Part shown: positions 7,145-16,176 of the stretch, piece by piece | Layout of the letters: the number at the start of each line of letters is the position of its first letter | Numbering within the stretch: the stretch's first letter is position 1 | Source of the DNA: Bradyrhizobium barranii subsp. barranii | GTDB lineage: Bacteria > Pseudomonadota > Alphaproteobacteria > Rhizobiales > Xanthobacteraceae | Assembly: GCF_017565645.3 (NCBI RefSeq) | Contig: NZ_CP086136.1 | Location: 6,555,501-6,619,500, forward strand | Direction: 5' to 3' | DNA length: 64,000 nucleotides | Notes under the pieces: generated by a model | What the model was told of the DNA's origin: nothing | What the model saw: only the letters and a program-made list of their open reading frames with translations | Database searches by the model: none | Made by a program: the position numbers and the translations under genes

Positions 7145-10100
7145 CTACTCCGCCGCGATCTGCCTCGGCGCCGGCGGCGGGCTCGCGAGGTCGGCCGCGA
7201 GCTGGGCGTAGCGGGCTTTCGCGTCCGCGACGGCCTTCTCCTTGACCGGGCCGTAGCCGCGGATGCGATCGGGCAGTGACAAGAGCTCGACGGCGGTGTC
7301 GACGGTGACCGGCGAGAGCAGGCCGAGCACGGTGGCGACGTCCTTCTCGTAGCCCACGATCAGATCGCGCTCGAGCTTGCGGTCGGCGCTGTGGCCGAAG
7401 ATGTCGAGCGGCGTGCCGCGCAGGAACTTGAATTTCGCCAGCACGCGGAAGACCTTCAGCATCCACGGGCCGAAGGCGCGCTTCTTCGGGCGTCCCAGCG
7501 CGTCGACACCACTGCTGAGGATCGGCGGGGCAAGGTTGAAGTTGAACTTGAAGTCGCCCTCGAACTGGTCGCGGAGCTGCTGCTCGAAGGCGCCGTCGGT
7601 GTAGAGGCGCGCAACTTCGTATTCGTCCTTGTAGGCCAGAAGCTTGGCATAGTTCACCGCGACCGCGCGCGGCAGCGCATCGTCATAACCGCCCTGCTTG
7701 GCGGCTTCGCGAACCTGATCGACCAGCTTGCGATAGCGTTTTGCGAGGCGGCCGCTCTGGTAGGCGGTCAGGTGCTTGGCGCGATGCGCGACGACCTCAT
7801 CCAGCGTCATTGCATCCAGCGTCTTCGGCGCAACCACCTCGTCCGTCCCCTTCAGCATGTCGGCGAGGCGCTGGGGATCGGCGACCGCGAGGCGGCCGAG
7901 GCGGAAGGCCTCCTTGTTCATCTTGATCGCGACGCCGTTGACCTCGATCGCCTGCTCGATCGATTCAGCCGACAGCGGGAACAGGCCTTTCTGATAGGCG
8001 TAGCCCATCATCATCATGTTGGTGGCGATGCTGTCGCCGAGCAGCTGCTCGGCCGGCTTGGTGAAATCGAAGAACACCGAGTCCTTGTGCAGGGCCGTTT
8101 CCAGCAGCCCGTTCAACTTGCGGGTCTGGAAGTTGAAGTCGCGGTTGAGGACGAAGTCGGCGGTGGGAATGACGTGGCTGTTGATGATGCCGCGCGTGCG
8201 GCTGGTGTCGCAGAGCGAGATCGTGTCCTTGGCGACCGCGACCACCTCGTCGGCGGCGAGCACGAGATCTGCCGTACCAGTGACGATGCGCGAGCAGGTC
8301 ACCTCGGCCGGATGATCGGACAGGCGGACGTGGCTGAGCACCGCCCCGCCCTTCTGCGCCAGGCCCGACATGTCGAGGATCATCGAGGCCTTGCCCTCGA
8401 TATGAGCGGCCATGCCGAGCAGCGCACCGATCGTGAGGACACCGGTGCCGCCGACACCGCCGACTGCGATGTTATAGGGCTTGTCCACCGTCGGCCGAGA
8501 CGTGGGCTCCGGCAGCTCGCCGATGTCACCGAGATCGGCCGGCGCACGATGGCGCGGCTTGCCGCCGTCGACGGTGACGAAGGACGGGCAGAAGCCCTTC
8601 ACGCAGGAATAGTCCTTGTTGCAGGACGACTGGTTGATGGCGCGCTTGCGGCCGAACTCGGTCTCCAAGGGCTCGACAGAGATGCAGTTCGACTGCACCG
8701 AGCAGTCGCCGCAGCCTTCGCAGACCGCCGGGTTGATCATGACGCGGCGCGCCGGATCCTCCATCAGGCCGCGCTTGCGGCGGCGTCGCTTTTCGGCCGC
8801 GCAGGTCTGCACGAAGACGATCGCCGAGGTGCCCTTGTACTCGCGGCACATCTTCATGACGTTGTCGAGTTCGTCGCGGTGATACAGCTTCACGCCGGGC
8901 GCGATCGTGTCGGCAGGATAGGTGTCGGGCGCCTCCGAGACCAGGTAGATCTCGCGGATGCCTTCGGCGTGGAGCTGGAACGTGATCTGCTGCGGCGAGA
9001 GATCGCCGTCATGGCGCTGGCCGCCGGTCATGGCCACCGCGTCGTTATAAAGGATCTTGTAGGTGATGTTGGTCTTGGAGGCGACCGCCTGCCGGATGGC
9101 GAGAAGGCCGGAGTGGAAGTAGGTGCCGTCGCCGAGATTGGCGAAGATGTGGTTCTCGTTGGTGAAGGGCGCGATGCCGACCCACGGCACGCCCTCGCCG
9201 CCCATATGAGTGAACGTCTCGGTCGAGCGATCCATCCACAGCGCCATGAAGTGGCAGCCGATGCCGGCGAGCGCGCGGCTGCCTTCGGGGACCTTGGTGG
9301 ACGTGTTGTGGGGACAGCCGGAGCAGAAATACGGTACGCGAGAGACAGGCGCCGTCGCCTGCATTTGCGTGGCCTGGCGGCCGTTGAACCAGTCGGCCTT
9401 GGCGCGGAGCATCTCCGCGATCTCGGGGTTGAGATTGAGGCGGAGAAGCCGCTCGGTGATCGAGGTCGCAAGCGAGGCGACGCTGAGCTCGGCGGCGAAG
9501 GTCAGGAAGCGTTTGTCGTGCTCGTCCATCTTGCCGACGATGCGCGGGCGGACGTCGTCGCGCCAGTTGAACAGCTCCTGCTTGACCTGGTTCTCGACGA
9601 TCTCGCGCCGTTCCTCGATGATGAAGATCTCTTCGAGGCCGACCGCAAACTGGCGTACGCCTTCCGGCTCCAGCGGCCAGGGCATGCCGATCTTGTAGAG
9701 GCGAAGCCCGATCTTGGCGGCGACCTCCTCGGTGATCCCGAGCTCGCGCAGCGCCTGGCGGACGTCCTCGTAGCTCTTGCCCGACGCCATGATGCCGAAA
9801 CGGGCGTTCGGCGAATCCATAGTGACGCGGTTGACCTTGTTGGCGCGCGCAAAGGCGATCGCGGCAAAGCCCTTGTAGTCCTGGAGGCGGCGGTCCTGCT
9901 CGAAGCGGTCGTCAGGCCAGCGCAGATTGAGGCCACCGGGCGGCAGCTCGAAATCGGGCGGGATGATGAACGGCTTCATCTCGTCGGTGAGGTCGATCTC
10001 GGCGGTGGTCTCCACCGTCTCCGTGATCACCTTCATGCCGACCCAGCAGCCCGAATAGCGCGACATCGCGATGCCGAGCAGGCCCATCTCGATCATTTCG

Positions 10101-10636
10101 TGGATGCTGGAGGGATAGAGATACGGCATCAGCGCCGACATGAAGGCGTGGTCGGACTGATGCGGAACAGTGGAGGATTTTGCACCGTGGTCGTCGCCGG
10201 CCAGACACAGCACACCGCCGTTCTTGGCCGAGCCGGCGGCATTGCCGTGGCGGAACACGTCGCCGCAGCGATCGACGCCGGGGCCCTTGCCGTACCAGAT
10301 GCCGACGACGCCATCATATTTGGCGCCGGGCGAGAGGTTGAGCTGCTGCGAGCCCCACACCGCGGTCGCCGCCAAATCCTCGTTCACGCCGGGCTGGAAC
10401 TTGATGTTGTACTGCTCGAGATGCTTTCGCGCCGCGAAGAGCTGCTGGTCATAGCCGCCGAGCGGCGAGCCGCGATAGCCGGAGATGAAGCCCGCGGTGT
10501 TGAGGCCGTTGGCGCGGTCGCGCCGGATCTGGGCCATCGGCAACCGGACCAGGGCCTGGATGCCCGTGGTGAAGACGTGTCCGGTTTCCTGGGTGTATTT
10601 CTGGTCGAGACTGATCGGACCCTGGTTGATACCCAT
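7145..10636 (-). CDS. indolepyruvate ferredoxin oxidoreductase family protein (fused subunits)
   Basis: A 1163-residue fused enzyme of the 2-oxoacid:ferredoxin oxidoreductase superfamily, which converts aryl pyruvates plus CoA to acyl-CoA, CO2 and reduced ferredoxin. A TPP-binding domain is marked by GDGTYFHSG near residue 500 and NDAVAMTGGQ shortly after. A [4Fe-4S] motif CEGCGDCSVQSNC lies near 635-650, and a gamma-type domain begins near 725 (GVGGTGVLTIGALLG). A C-terminal helical region ends the protein. The ATG at 10636 is chosen over an upstream GTG because AGAGGA precedes it at good spacing. In aerobes this single-chain form probably serves amino-acid or branched keto-acid breakdown. 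The substrate is not evident. Confidence 0.9.
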   Translation of the reverse strand: MGINQGPISLDQKYTQETGHVFTTGIQALVRLPMAQIRRDRANGLNTAGFISGYRGSPLGGYDQQLFAARKHLEQYNIKFQPGVNEDLAATAVWGSQQLNLSPGAKYDGVVGIWYGKGPGVDRCGDVFRHGNAAGSAKNGGVLCLAGDDHGAKSSTVPHQSDHAFMSALMPYLYPSSIHEMIEMGLLGIAMSRYSGCWVGMKVITETVETTAEIDLTDEMKPFIIPPDFELPPGGLNLRWPDDRFEQDRRLQDYKGFAAIAFARANKVNRVTMDSPNARFGIMASGKSYEDVRQALRELGITEEVAAKIGLRLYKIGMPWPLEPEGVRQFAVGLEEIFIIEERREIVENQVKQELFNWRDDVRPRIVGKMDEHDKRFLTFAAELSVASLATSITERLLRLNLNPEIAEMLRAKADWFNGRQATQMQATAPVSRVPYFCSGCPHNTSTKVPEGSRALAGIGCHFMALWMDRSTETFTHMGGEGVPWVGIAPFTNENHIFANLGDGTYFHSGLLAIRQAVASKTNITYKILYNDAVAMTGGQRHDGDLSPQQITFQLHAEGIREIYLVSEAPDTYPADTIAPGVKLYHRDELDNVMKMCREYKGTSAIVFVQTCAAEKRRRRKRGLMEDPARRVMINPAVCEGCGDCSVQSNCISVEPLETEFGRKRAINQSSCNKDYSCVKGFCPSFVTVDGGKPRHRAPADLGDIGELPEPTSRPTVDKPYNIAVGGVGGTGVLTIGALLGMAAHIEGKASMILDMSGLAQKGGAVLSHVRLSDHPAEVTCSRIVTGTADLVLAADEVVAVAKDTISLCDTSRTRGIINSHVIPTADFVLNRDFNFQTRKLNGLLETALHKDSVFFDFTKPAEQLLGDSIATNMMMMGYAYQKGLFPLSAESIEQAIEVNGVAIKMNKEAFRLGRLAVADPQRLADMLKGTDEVVAPKTLDAMTLDEVVAHRAKHLTAYQSGRLAKRYRKLVDQVREAAKQGGYDDALPRAVAVNYAKLLAYKDEYEVARLYTDGAFEQQLRDQFEGDFKFNFNLAPPILSSGVDALGRPKKRAFGPWMLKVFRVLAKFKFLRGTPLDIFGHSADRKLERDLIVGYEKDVATVLGLLSPVTVDTAVELLSLPDRIRGYGPVKEKAVADAKARYAQLAADLASPPPAPRQIAAE

Positions 10637-10908
10637 TCTTGTCCTCTTCCGCCCGTTTGAGCGTTTGGCCACTTAAGCCGTTGCCTGCCCGTTGTTTTTA
10701 GCTAGGGCGCGCCGACCAACTCCGCCACTCTATGTCGGATATTTAACGCTCCGCATCACAAATCTGGACCAAAGGAAGCGCCGGGTAATAATCGCAATTT
10801 CGTGGCTGCAAAGGCATCGCGCATTTTCAATTTGTGTCACCATACCCCCACCGACGCGAAACGACGTGAGGCTCCTATCCGGGCGATTGGTCGCAGGGGA
10901 AGCTTTCG
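10637..10908. promoter_or_regulatory. divergent intergenic region
   Basis: These 272 bases separate two divergently transcribed genes and must hold both promoters. I see no clear operator palindrome. A GGGGAAG precedes the cytochrome gene. Exact promoter elements cannot be assigned from inspection. Confidence 0.4.
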
Positions 10909-12117
10909 ATGCGAATGATTCTGGCTGTTGTCGCATTGTGCAGTGCAGTTGCGAGCGCGGCCCGCGCCGCCGAACCATCGCCGGAGCTGATCGCCTATGG
11001 CAAGGCGCTGGTCGAAGCCGGCGACTGCGCGGGCTGCCACACCGCCGATCCGGCAAAGCCATTCGCAGGCGGAAAGCGCATCGATACGCCCTTCGGCGCG
11101 ATCTACGCGCCGAACCTGACGCCGGATCGTGACACCGGGATCGGCGCCTGGACCGACGCCGATTTCACCCGCGCGGTGCGCACCGGCATCGCGCCCGACG
11201 GCTCGAACTATTACCCGGCCTTCCCCTATCCCTATTTCACGAAGGTGACGAAGGACGACACGCTGGCGATCCGGGCCTATCTCGGAACGCTGGCGCCCGT
11301 GGCGAGCCGCAACAAGCCGCCGGAGCTGCGCTGGCCGTTCGGTTATCGCCGCCTGATGCGGGTCTGGAACGCCATGTATTTCAAGCCCGGCCTGTTCGAG
11401 CCGGACCAGAGCCAGAGCGCGGCGTGGAACAGGGGCGGCTATCTCGTCACCGGGCTCGGCCATTGCGGCGCCTGCCACACGCCGAAGAACTACTTCGGCG
11501 CGGACAAAACTGCGCAGGCGCTGTCGGGCAACGAGGTCGGCGGCTGGTACGCACCAAGGCTCGATGGCGCCGCGCGCACCGGGCTGAAGTCATGGAGCGT
11601 CGAAGACATCACCGAATATCTGCAAAGCGGGCGAAACGTCAAAAGCCATGCCGGCGGGCTGATGGCCGAGGTGGTCGTCGGCTCGACCTCGAAGATCAGC
11701 GATGCCGATGTGCGCGCCATCGCGGAATATCTGAAGAGCCTGCCGCCGTCGCGGCGCGAGACGATCGTGACGCCGCCCGACGAGGCCGAGATGAAGGCCG
11801 GCCAGGCCGTCTACGCAAAACTCTGCATCGCCTGCCATGAAGCCGACGGCTCCGGCGCGCCGCGCATCTATCCGCCGCTGCCCGGCAACGCGCTTCTGCA
11901 ATCGGTCAATCCGTCCTCCAGCTTGCGCATCATCCTCGACGGCGCCCACACCGTGACGACGCCACGCGCGCCCAACAGCGGCGAGATGCCGGGCTATGCC
12001 AAGCAATTGTCCGACGAAGAGATCGCCGCAGTGACGAACTACATCCGCAATTCCTGGGGCAACGCCGCGCCGCTGGTGACCACGGCGCAGGTGGCGAAGG
12101 CGCGGAAGGAGCAGTAG
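10909..12117 (+). CDS. triheme cytochrome c (alcohol/gluconate dehydrogenase cytochrome subunit type)
   Basis: A 402-residue periplasmic cytochrome with a signal peptide ending near A21 and three c-type heme sites: CAGCH at 40-44, CGACH at 186-190 and CIACH at 306-310. The stretches NLTPDRDTGIGAWTDADF and YPAFPYPYFTKVT are typical of the cytochrome subunits of membrane-bound quinoprotein or flavoprotein dehydrogenases, which pass electrons to ubiquinone. No catalytic dehydrogenase gene is next to it, so it is an orphan here. A GGGGAAG ribosome site precedes the ATG. Confidence 0.9.
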   Translation: MRMILAVVALCSAVASAARAAEPSPELIAYGKALVEAGDCAGCHTADPAKPFAGGKRIDTPFGAIYAPNLTPDRDTGIGAWTDADFTRAVRTGIAPDGSNYYPAFPYPYFTKVTKDDTLAIRAYLGTLAPVASRNKPPELRWPFGYRRLMRVWNAMYFKPGLFEPDQSQSAAWNRGGYLVTGLGHCGACHTPKNYFGADKTAQALSGNEVGGWYAPRLDGAARTGLKSWSVEDITEYLQSGRNVKSHAGGLMAEVVVGSTSKISDADVRAIAEYLKSLPPSRRETIVTPPDEAEMKAGQAVYAKLCIACHEADGSGAPRIYPPLPGNALLQSVNPSSSLRIILDGAHTVTTPRAPNSGEMPGYAKQLSDEEIAAVTNYIRNSWGNAAPLVTTAQVAKARKEQ

Positions 12118-12219
12118 TTCACGCTCCTCAGTATTCACCAGAGGTCGTCATGCCCGGGCTTGTCCCGGGCATCCGCGTTCTTTCGTGCGGTGGCAAAGGT
12201 CGTGGATGGCCGGGACAGG

Positions 12220-13488
12220 TGTTTAGCCCGGACAGATCACTGACGGGTGTTCGGAGACATAGCTGACACATCAACATTGGCTGGATTGGTCCGATTCGGG
12301 AGGCCGTCCATGCCTTGGAGCGAGGTGTCAGTGATGGATCAGCGTCACGAGTTTGTGCGGCTGGCTTTGCAGGAGGGCGCCAACCGGCGCGAACTGTGCC
12401 GTCGGTTCAACATCAGTCCTGACGTCGGCTACAAGTGGCTGGCGCGCTGGCAGGCCGGCGATCGGGAGCTGGCCGACCGCTCCCGGCGCCCGCATGCGAT
12501 GCCCAAGCGGAGTGAGGCTGCGGTCGAAGTAGAAGTCCTGGCTGTACGCGACAAGCATCCGGCTTGGGGAGCACGGAAGATTGCCCATTGCCTGAAGCGG
12601 GGCGGGCAGACGGTGCCTGTGCCATCAACGGTGCACCAGATCCTGTGTCGGAACGGCCGGGTCAAACCGAGTGAGAATGCGCCGCCCAATCCGGGCCACC
12701 GGTTCGAGAAGGAAGCTCCCAATCTGCTGTGGCAGATGGACTTCAAGGGCCACCTGCCGCTGGCCGACGGGACACGATGCCATCCGCTGACCATCGTCGA
12801 CGATCACTCGCGCTACGTGCTGTGCCTGAAGGCATGTGCCGACGAGCAGCGTCTCACCGTGCAGAATCACCTGTCGACGACGTTCCGCTGCTATGGCCTG
12901 CCAGAGGCCTTCTACACCGACAATGGCTCACCCTGGGGCGATACGTCCGGCATTCGTTGGACCGGACTGAAGGTGTGGCTGCTCAAGCTTGGCGTCAGGG
13001 TGGTGCACGCCAGGCCATGCCACCCACAGGCCCGCGGCAAGAACGAGCGCTTCCATCGCACCCTGAAGGCCGAGGTGTTTGCAATGCGCCGCTTCCGAAC
13101 TCTCCCGGAAGTCCAGCGCGCCTTCGACGCCTGGCGGCCGGTCTACAATCTGGAGCGGCCTCACCAAGGCCTCGATATGCAGGTCCCTGCCGATCGCTTC
13201 CGGCCAAGTGCTCGCCCCATGCCGGCCCGCGTTCCGAACGTCGAATACGACAGCGGCGAGATCGTGCGCAGGGTCTCATCGACAAGACCCTACATCTCCT
13301 TCAAGGGACGCTTCTGGAAAGTTCCCCAGGCCTTCGCCCGCGAACGCCTTGCCATCCGGCCACTGGTTCGTGACGGCCACTACGGAATCTTCTTCGCCAG
13401 CTGGCAGGTCGCATCGATCGACTTGACCAATGGCCAACCTGTCAGTGATGTGTCCGAACAGGTGTCAGCCATGTCTCCGGACTAAACA
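12220..13488 (+). mobile_element. IS481-type insertion sequence (1269 bp)
   Basis: The element is flanked by the 5-base direct repeat ACAGG at 12215-12219 and 13489-13493. Both ends begin TGTTTAG(C/T)CCGGA, and further imperfect terminal repeats lie inside (GTTCGGAGACAT against GTTCGGACACAT). One transposase gene is present. Confidence 0.88.
12310..13485 (+). CDS. IS481 family transposase
   Basis: A 391-residue transposase. The N-terminal helix-turn-helix region reads LALQEGANRRELCRRFNIS, and the integrase core shows LWQMDFKG, FYTDNGSPWG and GKNERFHRTLK carrying the D, D and E residues. The ATG at 12310 (MPWSEVSVMDQ) matches the usual start of the family; an in-frame ATG 63 bases earlier lies in the terminal repeat. 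The frame is intact and runs almost to the right end of the element. Confidence 0.92.
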   Translation: MPWSEVSVMDQRHEFVRLALQEGANRRELCRRFNISPDVGYKWLARWQAGDRELADRSRRPHAMPKRSEAAVEVEVLAVRDKHPAWGARKIAHCLKRGGQTVPVPSTVHQILCRNGRVKPSENAPPNPGHRFEKEAPNLLWQMDFKGHLPLADGTRCHPLTIVDDHSRYVLCLKACADEQRLTVQNHLSTTFRCYGLPEAFYTDNGSPWGDTSGIRWTGLKVWLLKLGVRVVHARPCHPQARGKNERFHRTLKAEVFAMRRFRTLPEVQRAFDAWRPVYNLERPHQGLDMQVPADRFRPSARPMPARVPNVEYDSGEIVRRVSSTRPYISFKGRFWKVPQAFARERLAIRPLVRDGHYGIFFASWQVASIDLTNGQPVSDVSEQVSAMSPD

Positions 13489-13552
13489 ACAGGCCCGGCC
13501 ATGACGCCGTGGATGCGATAGCGCTCAAACTCTACGAAAGGCGAAGTAAGCC

Positions 13553-14197
13553 CTACCGCTCCTCGCCTTCCGTGAACACGAATTTCGGCATCTCCCATTT
13601 GTAGCGCACCGCGAGCAGGCGGAAGCTGACGCCGAGGACAAACGTCAAGATCGTCCAGAGCTCCGCGTTGAGTTTCAAGCCGAACGCGGTGGCGTAGAAC
13701 AGGCCGGTCGCCACCGAAACGGTCGCGTAGAGCTCGGAGCGGAACAGCAGCGGCACGTCGTTGCAGAGCACATCGCGCAGCACCCCGCCCGCGCAGCCGG
13801 TCACCATGCCGGAGACGATGACGATCGGCAGCGTGGCACCCGTCTGCCAGGCGATGTCGCAGCCGGCCATGGTGAAGACCACGAGGCCGATGGCATCAAG
13901 CACGATGAAGGCCACCTTCAGCCGATGCACGAGCTGCGCGATCAGGATGGTGAGGAAGGCAGCGCCGCCGGCCAGCGCGAGGTAGATGGGATGAGCGACC
14001 CAGGCCAGCGGATAGTGCCCGAGGAAGAGATCGCGCAAGGTGCCGCCGCCGAGCGCGGTGATACAGCCGAGGAAGCAGACGCCGAGCCAGTCCATGCTCC
14101 GGCGGCCGGCCGCGAGCGCGGCGGTCATGCCTTGCGCTGCGACCGCGACCAGCGACAACAGATGCAGCACGCTATCGCTCGGCGGCACGCTCCACAT
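13553..14197 (-). CDS. TRIC/YadS-type cation channel family membrane protein
   Basis: A 214-residue inner-membrane protein with about seven hydrophobic segments arranged as two related halves, each marked by a glycine-rich motif followed by LRD (GGGTLRDLFLG and CAGGVLRDVLC). This is the pattern of the trimeric intracellular cation channel family (YadS/YicG, formerly UPF0126), thought to conduct monovalent cations or small solutes. The ATG at 14197 follows GGAAGGGAAC; the 28 residues upstream in frame are polar and are rejected. The physiological role in bacteria is unsettled. Confidence 0.85.
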   Translation of the reverse strand: MWSVPPSDSVLHLLSLVAVAAQGMTAALAAGRRSMDWLGVCFLGCITALGGGTLRDLFLGHYPLAWVAHPIYLALAGGAAFLTILIAQLVHRLKVAFIVLDAIGLVVFTMAGCDIAWQTGATLPIVIVSGMVTGCAGGVLRDVLCNDVPLLFRSELYATVSVATGLFYATAFGLKLNAELWTILTFVLGVSFRLLAVRYKWEMPKFVFTEGEER

Positions 14198-14362
14198 CGC
14201 TTGTTCCCTTCCCCATCGATGGAACCGACGCGCACGGTTCCAAAATGAACAGGTTCCCGATTCCTCGCGCAAGGGCAACATGCGACGAAAGCACTAGGGA
14301 GGGCGGAACAGAATCTCGCATCTAGGGGTTGTCCAGCCGCAATAATCGAGGAGACAAAATCG

Positions 14363-14758
14363 ATGGCTGACGACCGTTTTCCCAACGATCCGTATCGCCC
14401 GAATCTCGCCGATGATGAGTATGTCCGTGCGGCGCGACGGGATGCCGAGCTTCAGGTCGATCCCGAGCTTGGCGAAGGCCCCGCCTCCAGCGGCAAGGTA
14501 GCCTTGTTCGCAGTGGCGATCGCCTTGGTACTGGGTGCCGTGTTCTACGGACTGAACAACACGAGCACCGGCAACCAGGCCAGCAACACGCCGGCAACGC
14601 AGACCGCCCAGCAGGCTCCGCCTGCGAATCCGGCCGCGCCTCCCGGCATGCGCGATGTGACGCCGCGCAACAACACGGGACCCGGCGTGACCACGGGTGC
14701 TGCCCCGAGCAAGCCGGCGGCGCCTGATCCGGCCGCCCCGTCCGAGGGCGCGAAGTAA
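14363..14758 (+). CDS. single-pass membrane protein of unknown function
   Basis: A 131-residue protein. A charged N-terminus of about 44 residues is followed by one hydrophobic helix (VALFAVAIALVLGAVFYGL, about 46-64) and then a tail rich in proline, alanine, threonine and asparagine to the end. This suggests an inner-membrane anchor with a disordered periplasmic tail. No catalytic motif is visible. GAGGAGACAA precedes the ATG. It stands alone between minus-strand genes. Confidence 0.75.
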   Translation: MADDRFPNDPYRPNLADDEYVRAARRDAELQVDPELGEGPASSGKVALFAVAIALVLGAVFYGLNNTSTGNQASNTPATQTAQQAPPANPAAPPGMRDVTPRNNTGPGVTTGAAPSKPAAPDPAAPSEGAK

Positions 14759-14765
14759 CGACAAC

Positions 14766-14872
14766 AACTGTCGTCGCCCGGCTTGACCGGGCGGCCCAGT
14801 ATTCCACCAGCGGCAGCGATTGAATCGAGAAGTCGCGGCGTACCGGATGCCCCGCTTGCGCGGGGCATGACA
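14766..14872. repeat. interspersed palindrome
   Basis: A palindrome-like element with arms GTCGCCCGGCTTGACCGGGC and GCCCCGCTTGCGCGGGGCATG, similar in layout to the elements at 12146 and 17382. It lies downstream of the single-pass membrane protein gene. Confidence 0.5.
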
Positions 14873-14889
14873 CCGAGAGGATGAGAGAG

Positions 14890-14921
14890 CGGCGGGACCT
14901 CACATCCCGCCGCTTTTCGTT
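14890..14921 (+). terminator. intrinsic terminator
   Basis: A perfect 9-base stem GCGGCGGGA/TCCCGCCGC with a 6-base loop is followed by TTTTCGTTT. It lies between two convergent genes and would end transcription coming from the plus-strand gene at 14363. Confidence 0.75.
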
Positions 14922-15730
14922 TAGCTGAATATCTTGTTGAGTTCGCCGCCGGAATAGCCGGTGCCGAGCTCGGTAAAGGTCCCCTTCTCCGCCATCTCCT
15001 TCGCGGCGCGCATGAAGCCGCCCCAGGCGGCGCGGGCGAGCGAGCCGCCGACGCTGATGCGGCGCACGCCGAGATCAGCGGCCTCCTGCAAGGACAGGCC
15101 GGACGCGCCGATCAGCAGGTTGAACGGCTTTGGGGCGACAGCCTTCACCACCGCGGCGATGTCCTCGCGCGTCTTCAGGCCCGGCGCGTAGAGGCAGTCG
15201 GCTCCCGCGTCGGCGTAAGCGGTAAGCCGGTCGATGACGAGCTTGAGGTCGGTCACGCCCCACAAATACGCCTCGCAGCGACCGACCAGCAGCGTTCCGC
15301 TGTCGCCGATCGCCTTGCGCGAGGCCTTGATGCGCTCGACCGCCAGCGCGCGCTCGTAGAGCGGCTTGTCCTTGTCGCCGGTGGAGTCCTCGATCGAGAG
15401 GCCGGCGACGCCGGTGCGCACACCGCGCTCGACATTGTCCGCCACCTTGTCCGGCTCGACGGCAAAGCCGCCCTCGAAATCCGCATTCACGGGGATGTCG
15501 ACGGCCGAGCACAATGCTGCCAGATGCTGACAGACGTCATCGACCGTAACGTGGTTGTCGGCCTTGCCGATGGTCCAGGCAAAGCCCGCGCTCGATGAGG
15601 CCAGTGCCTTGAACCCGAGATGCTGCAACGCCTTGGCGCTGCCGACGTCGACCGGATTGGGCAGGATGAAGCAGCCGCTCTCGTGCATCGTCTTGAACGT
15701 CGCGCGCTTGTCAGCGGTTGTCACATGCAT
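14921..15730 (-). CDS. isocitrate lyase/PEP mutase family protein
   Basis: A 269-residue alpha/beta-barrel of the phosphoenolpyruvate mutase/isocitrate lyase superfamily. Visible family features are the metal-binding segment VNADFEGGF, the acidic loop SIEDSTGDKDKPLY and LLVGRCEAYLWG. The flexible gating cysteine motif of isocitrate lyase (KKCGH) is absent, so a C-C or C-P lyase such as oxaloacetate decarboxylase or 2-methylisocitrate lyase-like enzyme is more likely. The ATG at 15730 follows GGAGAG directly. The precise substrate is unknown. Confidence 0.85.
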   Translation of the reverse strand: MHVTTADKRATFKTMHESGCFILPNPVDVGSAKALQHLGFKALASSSAGFAWTIGKADNHVTVDDVCQHLAALCSAVDIPVNADFEGGFAVEPDKVADNVERGVRTGVAGLSIEDSTGDKDKPLYERALAVERIKASRKAIGDSGTLLVGRCEAYLWGVTDLKLVIDRLTAYADAGADCLYAPGLKTREDIAAVVKAVAPKPFNLLIGASGLSLQEAADLGVRRISVGGSLARAAWGGFMRAAKEMAEKGTFTELGTGYSGGELNKIFS

Positions 15731-15801
15731 GTTTCTCTCCCTTGTTGGCCGCGCAGAGATAAGCGCGCGCACTGGGCAGCGCCAGTGCGCGCCCGCAAAA
15801 G

Positions 15802-16152
15802 CTAGTGCGCGTCGTGCACGGCGCGGCTGTCCTTCGGCGCCTGCTCGCGATCATTCATGCCGTAGTCGCGGATGACGCTGGCGATGCGCAGGTGATAATC
15901 GGCAAAGATCTTTGCCCTGCCCTTCGCCTGCGTGCGCCGGTGCTCCATCGTGTTCCGCCATGCCTGTACCGCCGCCTCGTCCCGCCAGAACGACACCGAC
16001 AGGATCTTGCCCTTCTCGGTCAGGCTTTCAAAGCGCTCGACCGAGATAAAGCCATCGATGGTTTGCAGGATCGGCTTCAGGTCGGCCGCGAGGTCGAAGT
16101 AGTCCTGGCGATGTTCCGGCTTGGGCCAGACTTCGAAAATCACGGCAATCAT
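15802..16152 (-). CDS. antibiotic biosynthesis monooxygenase (ABM) domain protein
   Basis: A 116-residue dimeric alpha/beta-barrel protein. The N-terminus MIAVIFEVWPKPEHRQDYF, the middle FISVERFESL and the SVSFWRDEAAVQAWRN segment are typical of ABM/heme-degrading-type small proteins. It lies 24 bases after the NIPSNAP gene in the same direction, so the two form an operon. An ArsR regulator is divergent from them. Members include quinol monooxygenases and stress-response proteins; no specific reaction can be assigned. Confidence 0.82.
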   Translation of the reverse strand: MIAVIFEVWPKPEHRQDYFDLAADLKPILQTIDGFISVERFESLTEKGKILSVSFWRDEAAVQAWRNTMEHRRTQAKGRAKIFADYHLRIASVIRDYGMNDREQAPKDSRAVHDAH

Positions 16153-16176
16153 GGGCGTCTCCTTTGCGTTGGCGGT

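Larger units (their letters stand above)
12146..13506. repeat. interspersed palindrome split by IS481-type element
   Basis: The left part begins CGTCATGCCCGGGCTTGTCC at 12146, and the right part ends GGCCCGGCCATGACG at 13506. Without the insertion sequence and one ACAGG copy the two halves join as GGCCGGGACAGGCCCGGCC, a continuous palindrome arm. The element was therefore there before the insertion sequence landed. Confidence 0.7.

Noticed and set aside
7391..10660. 1089-residue plus-strand frame opposite the indolepyruvate oxidoreductase gene
   Set aside because: Its composition is arginine, alanine, aspartate and histidine-rich without any domain, and it mirrors the third codon position of the real minus-strand gene. 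High GC content explains the lack of stops.
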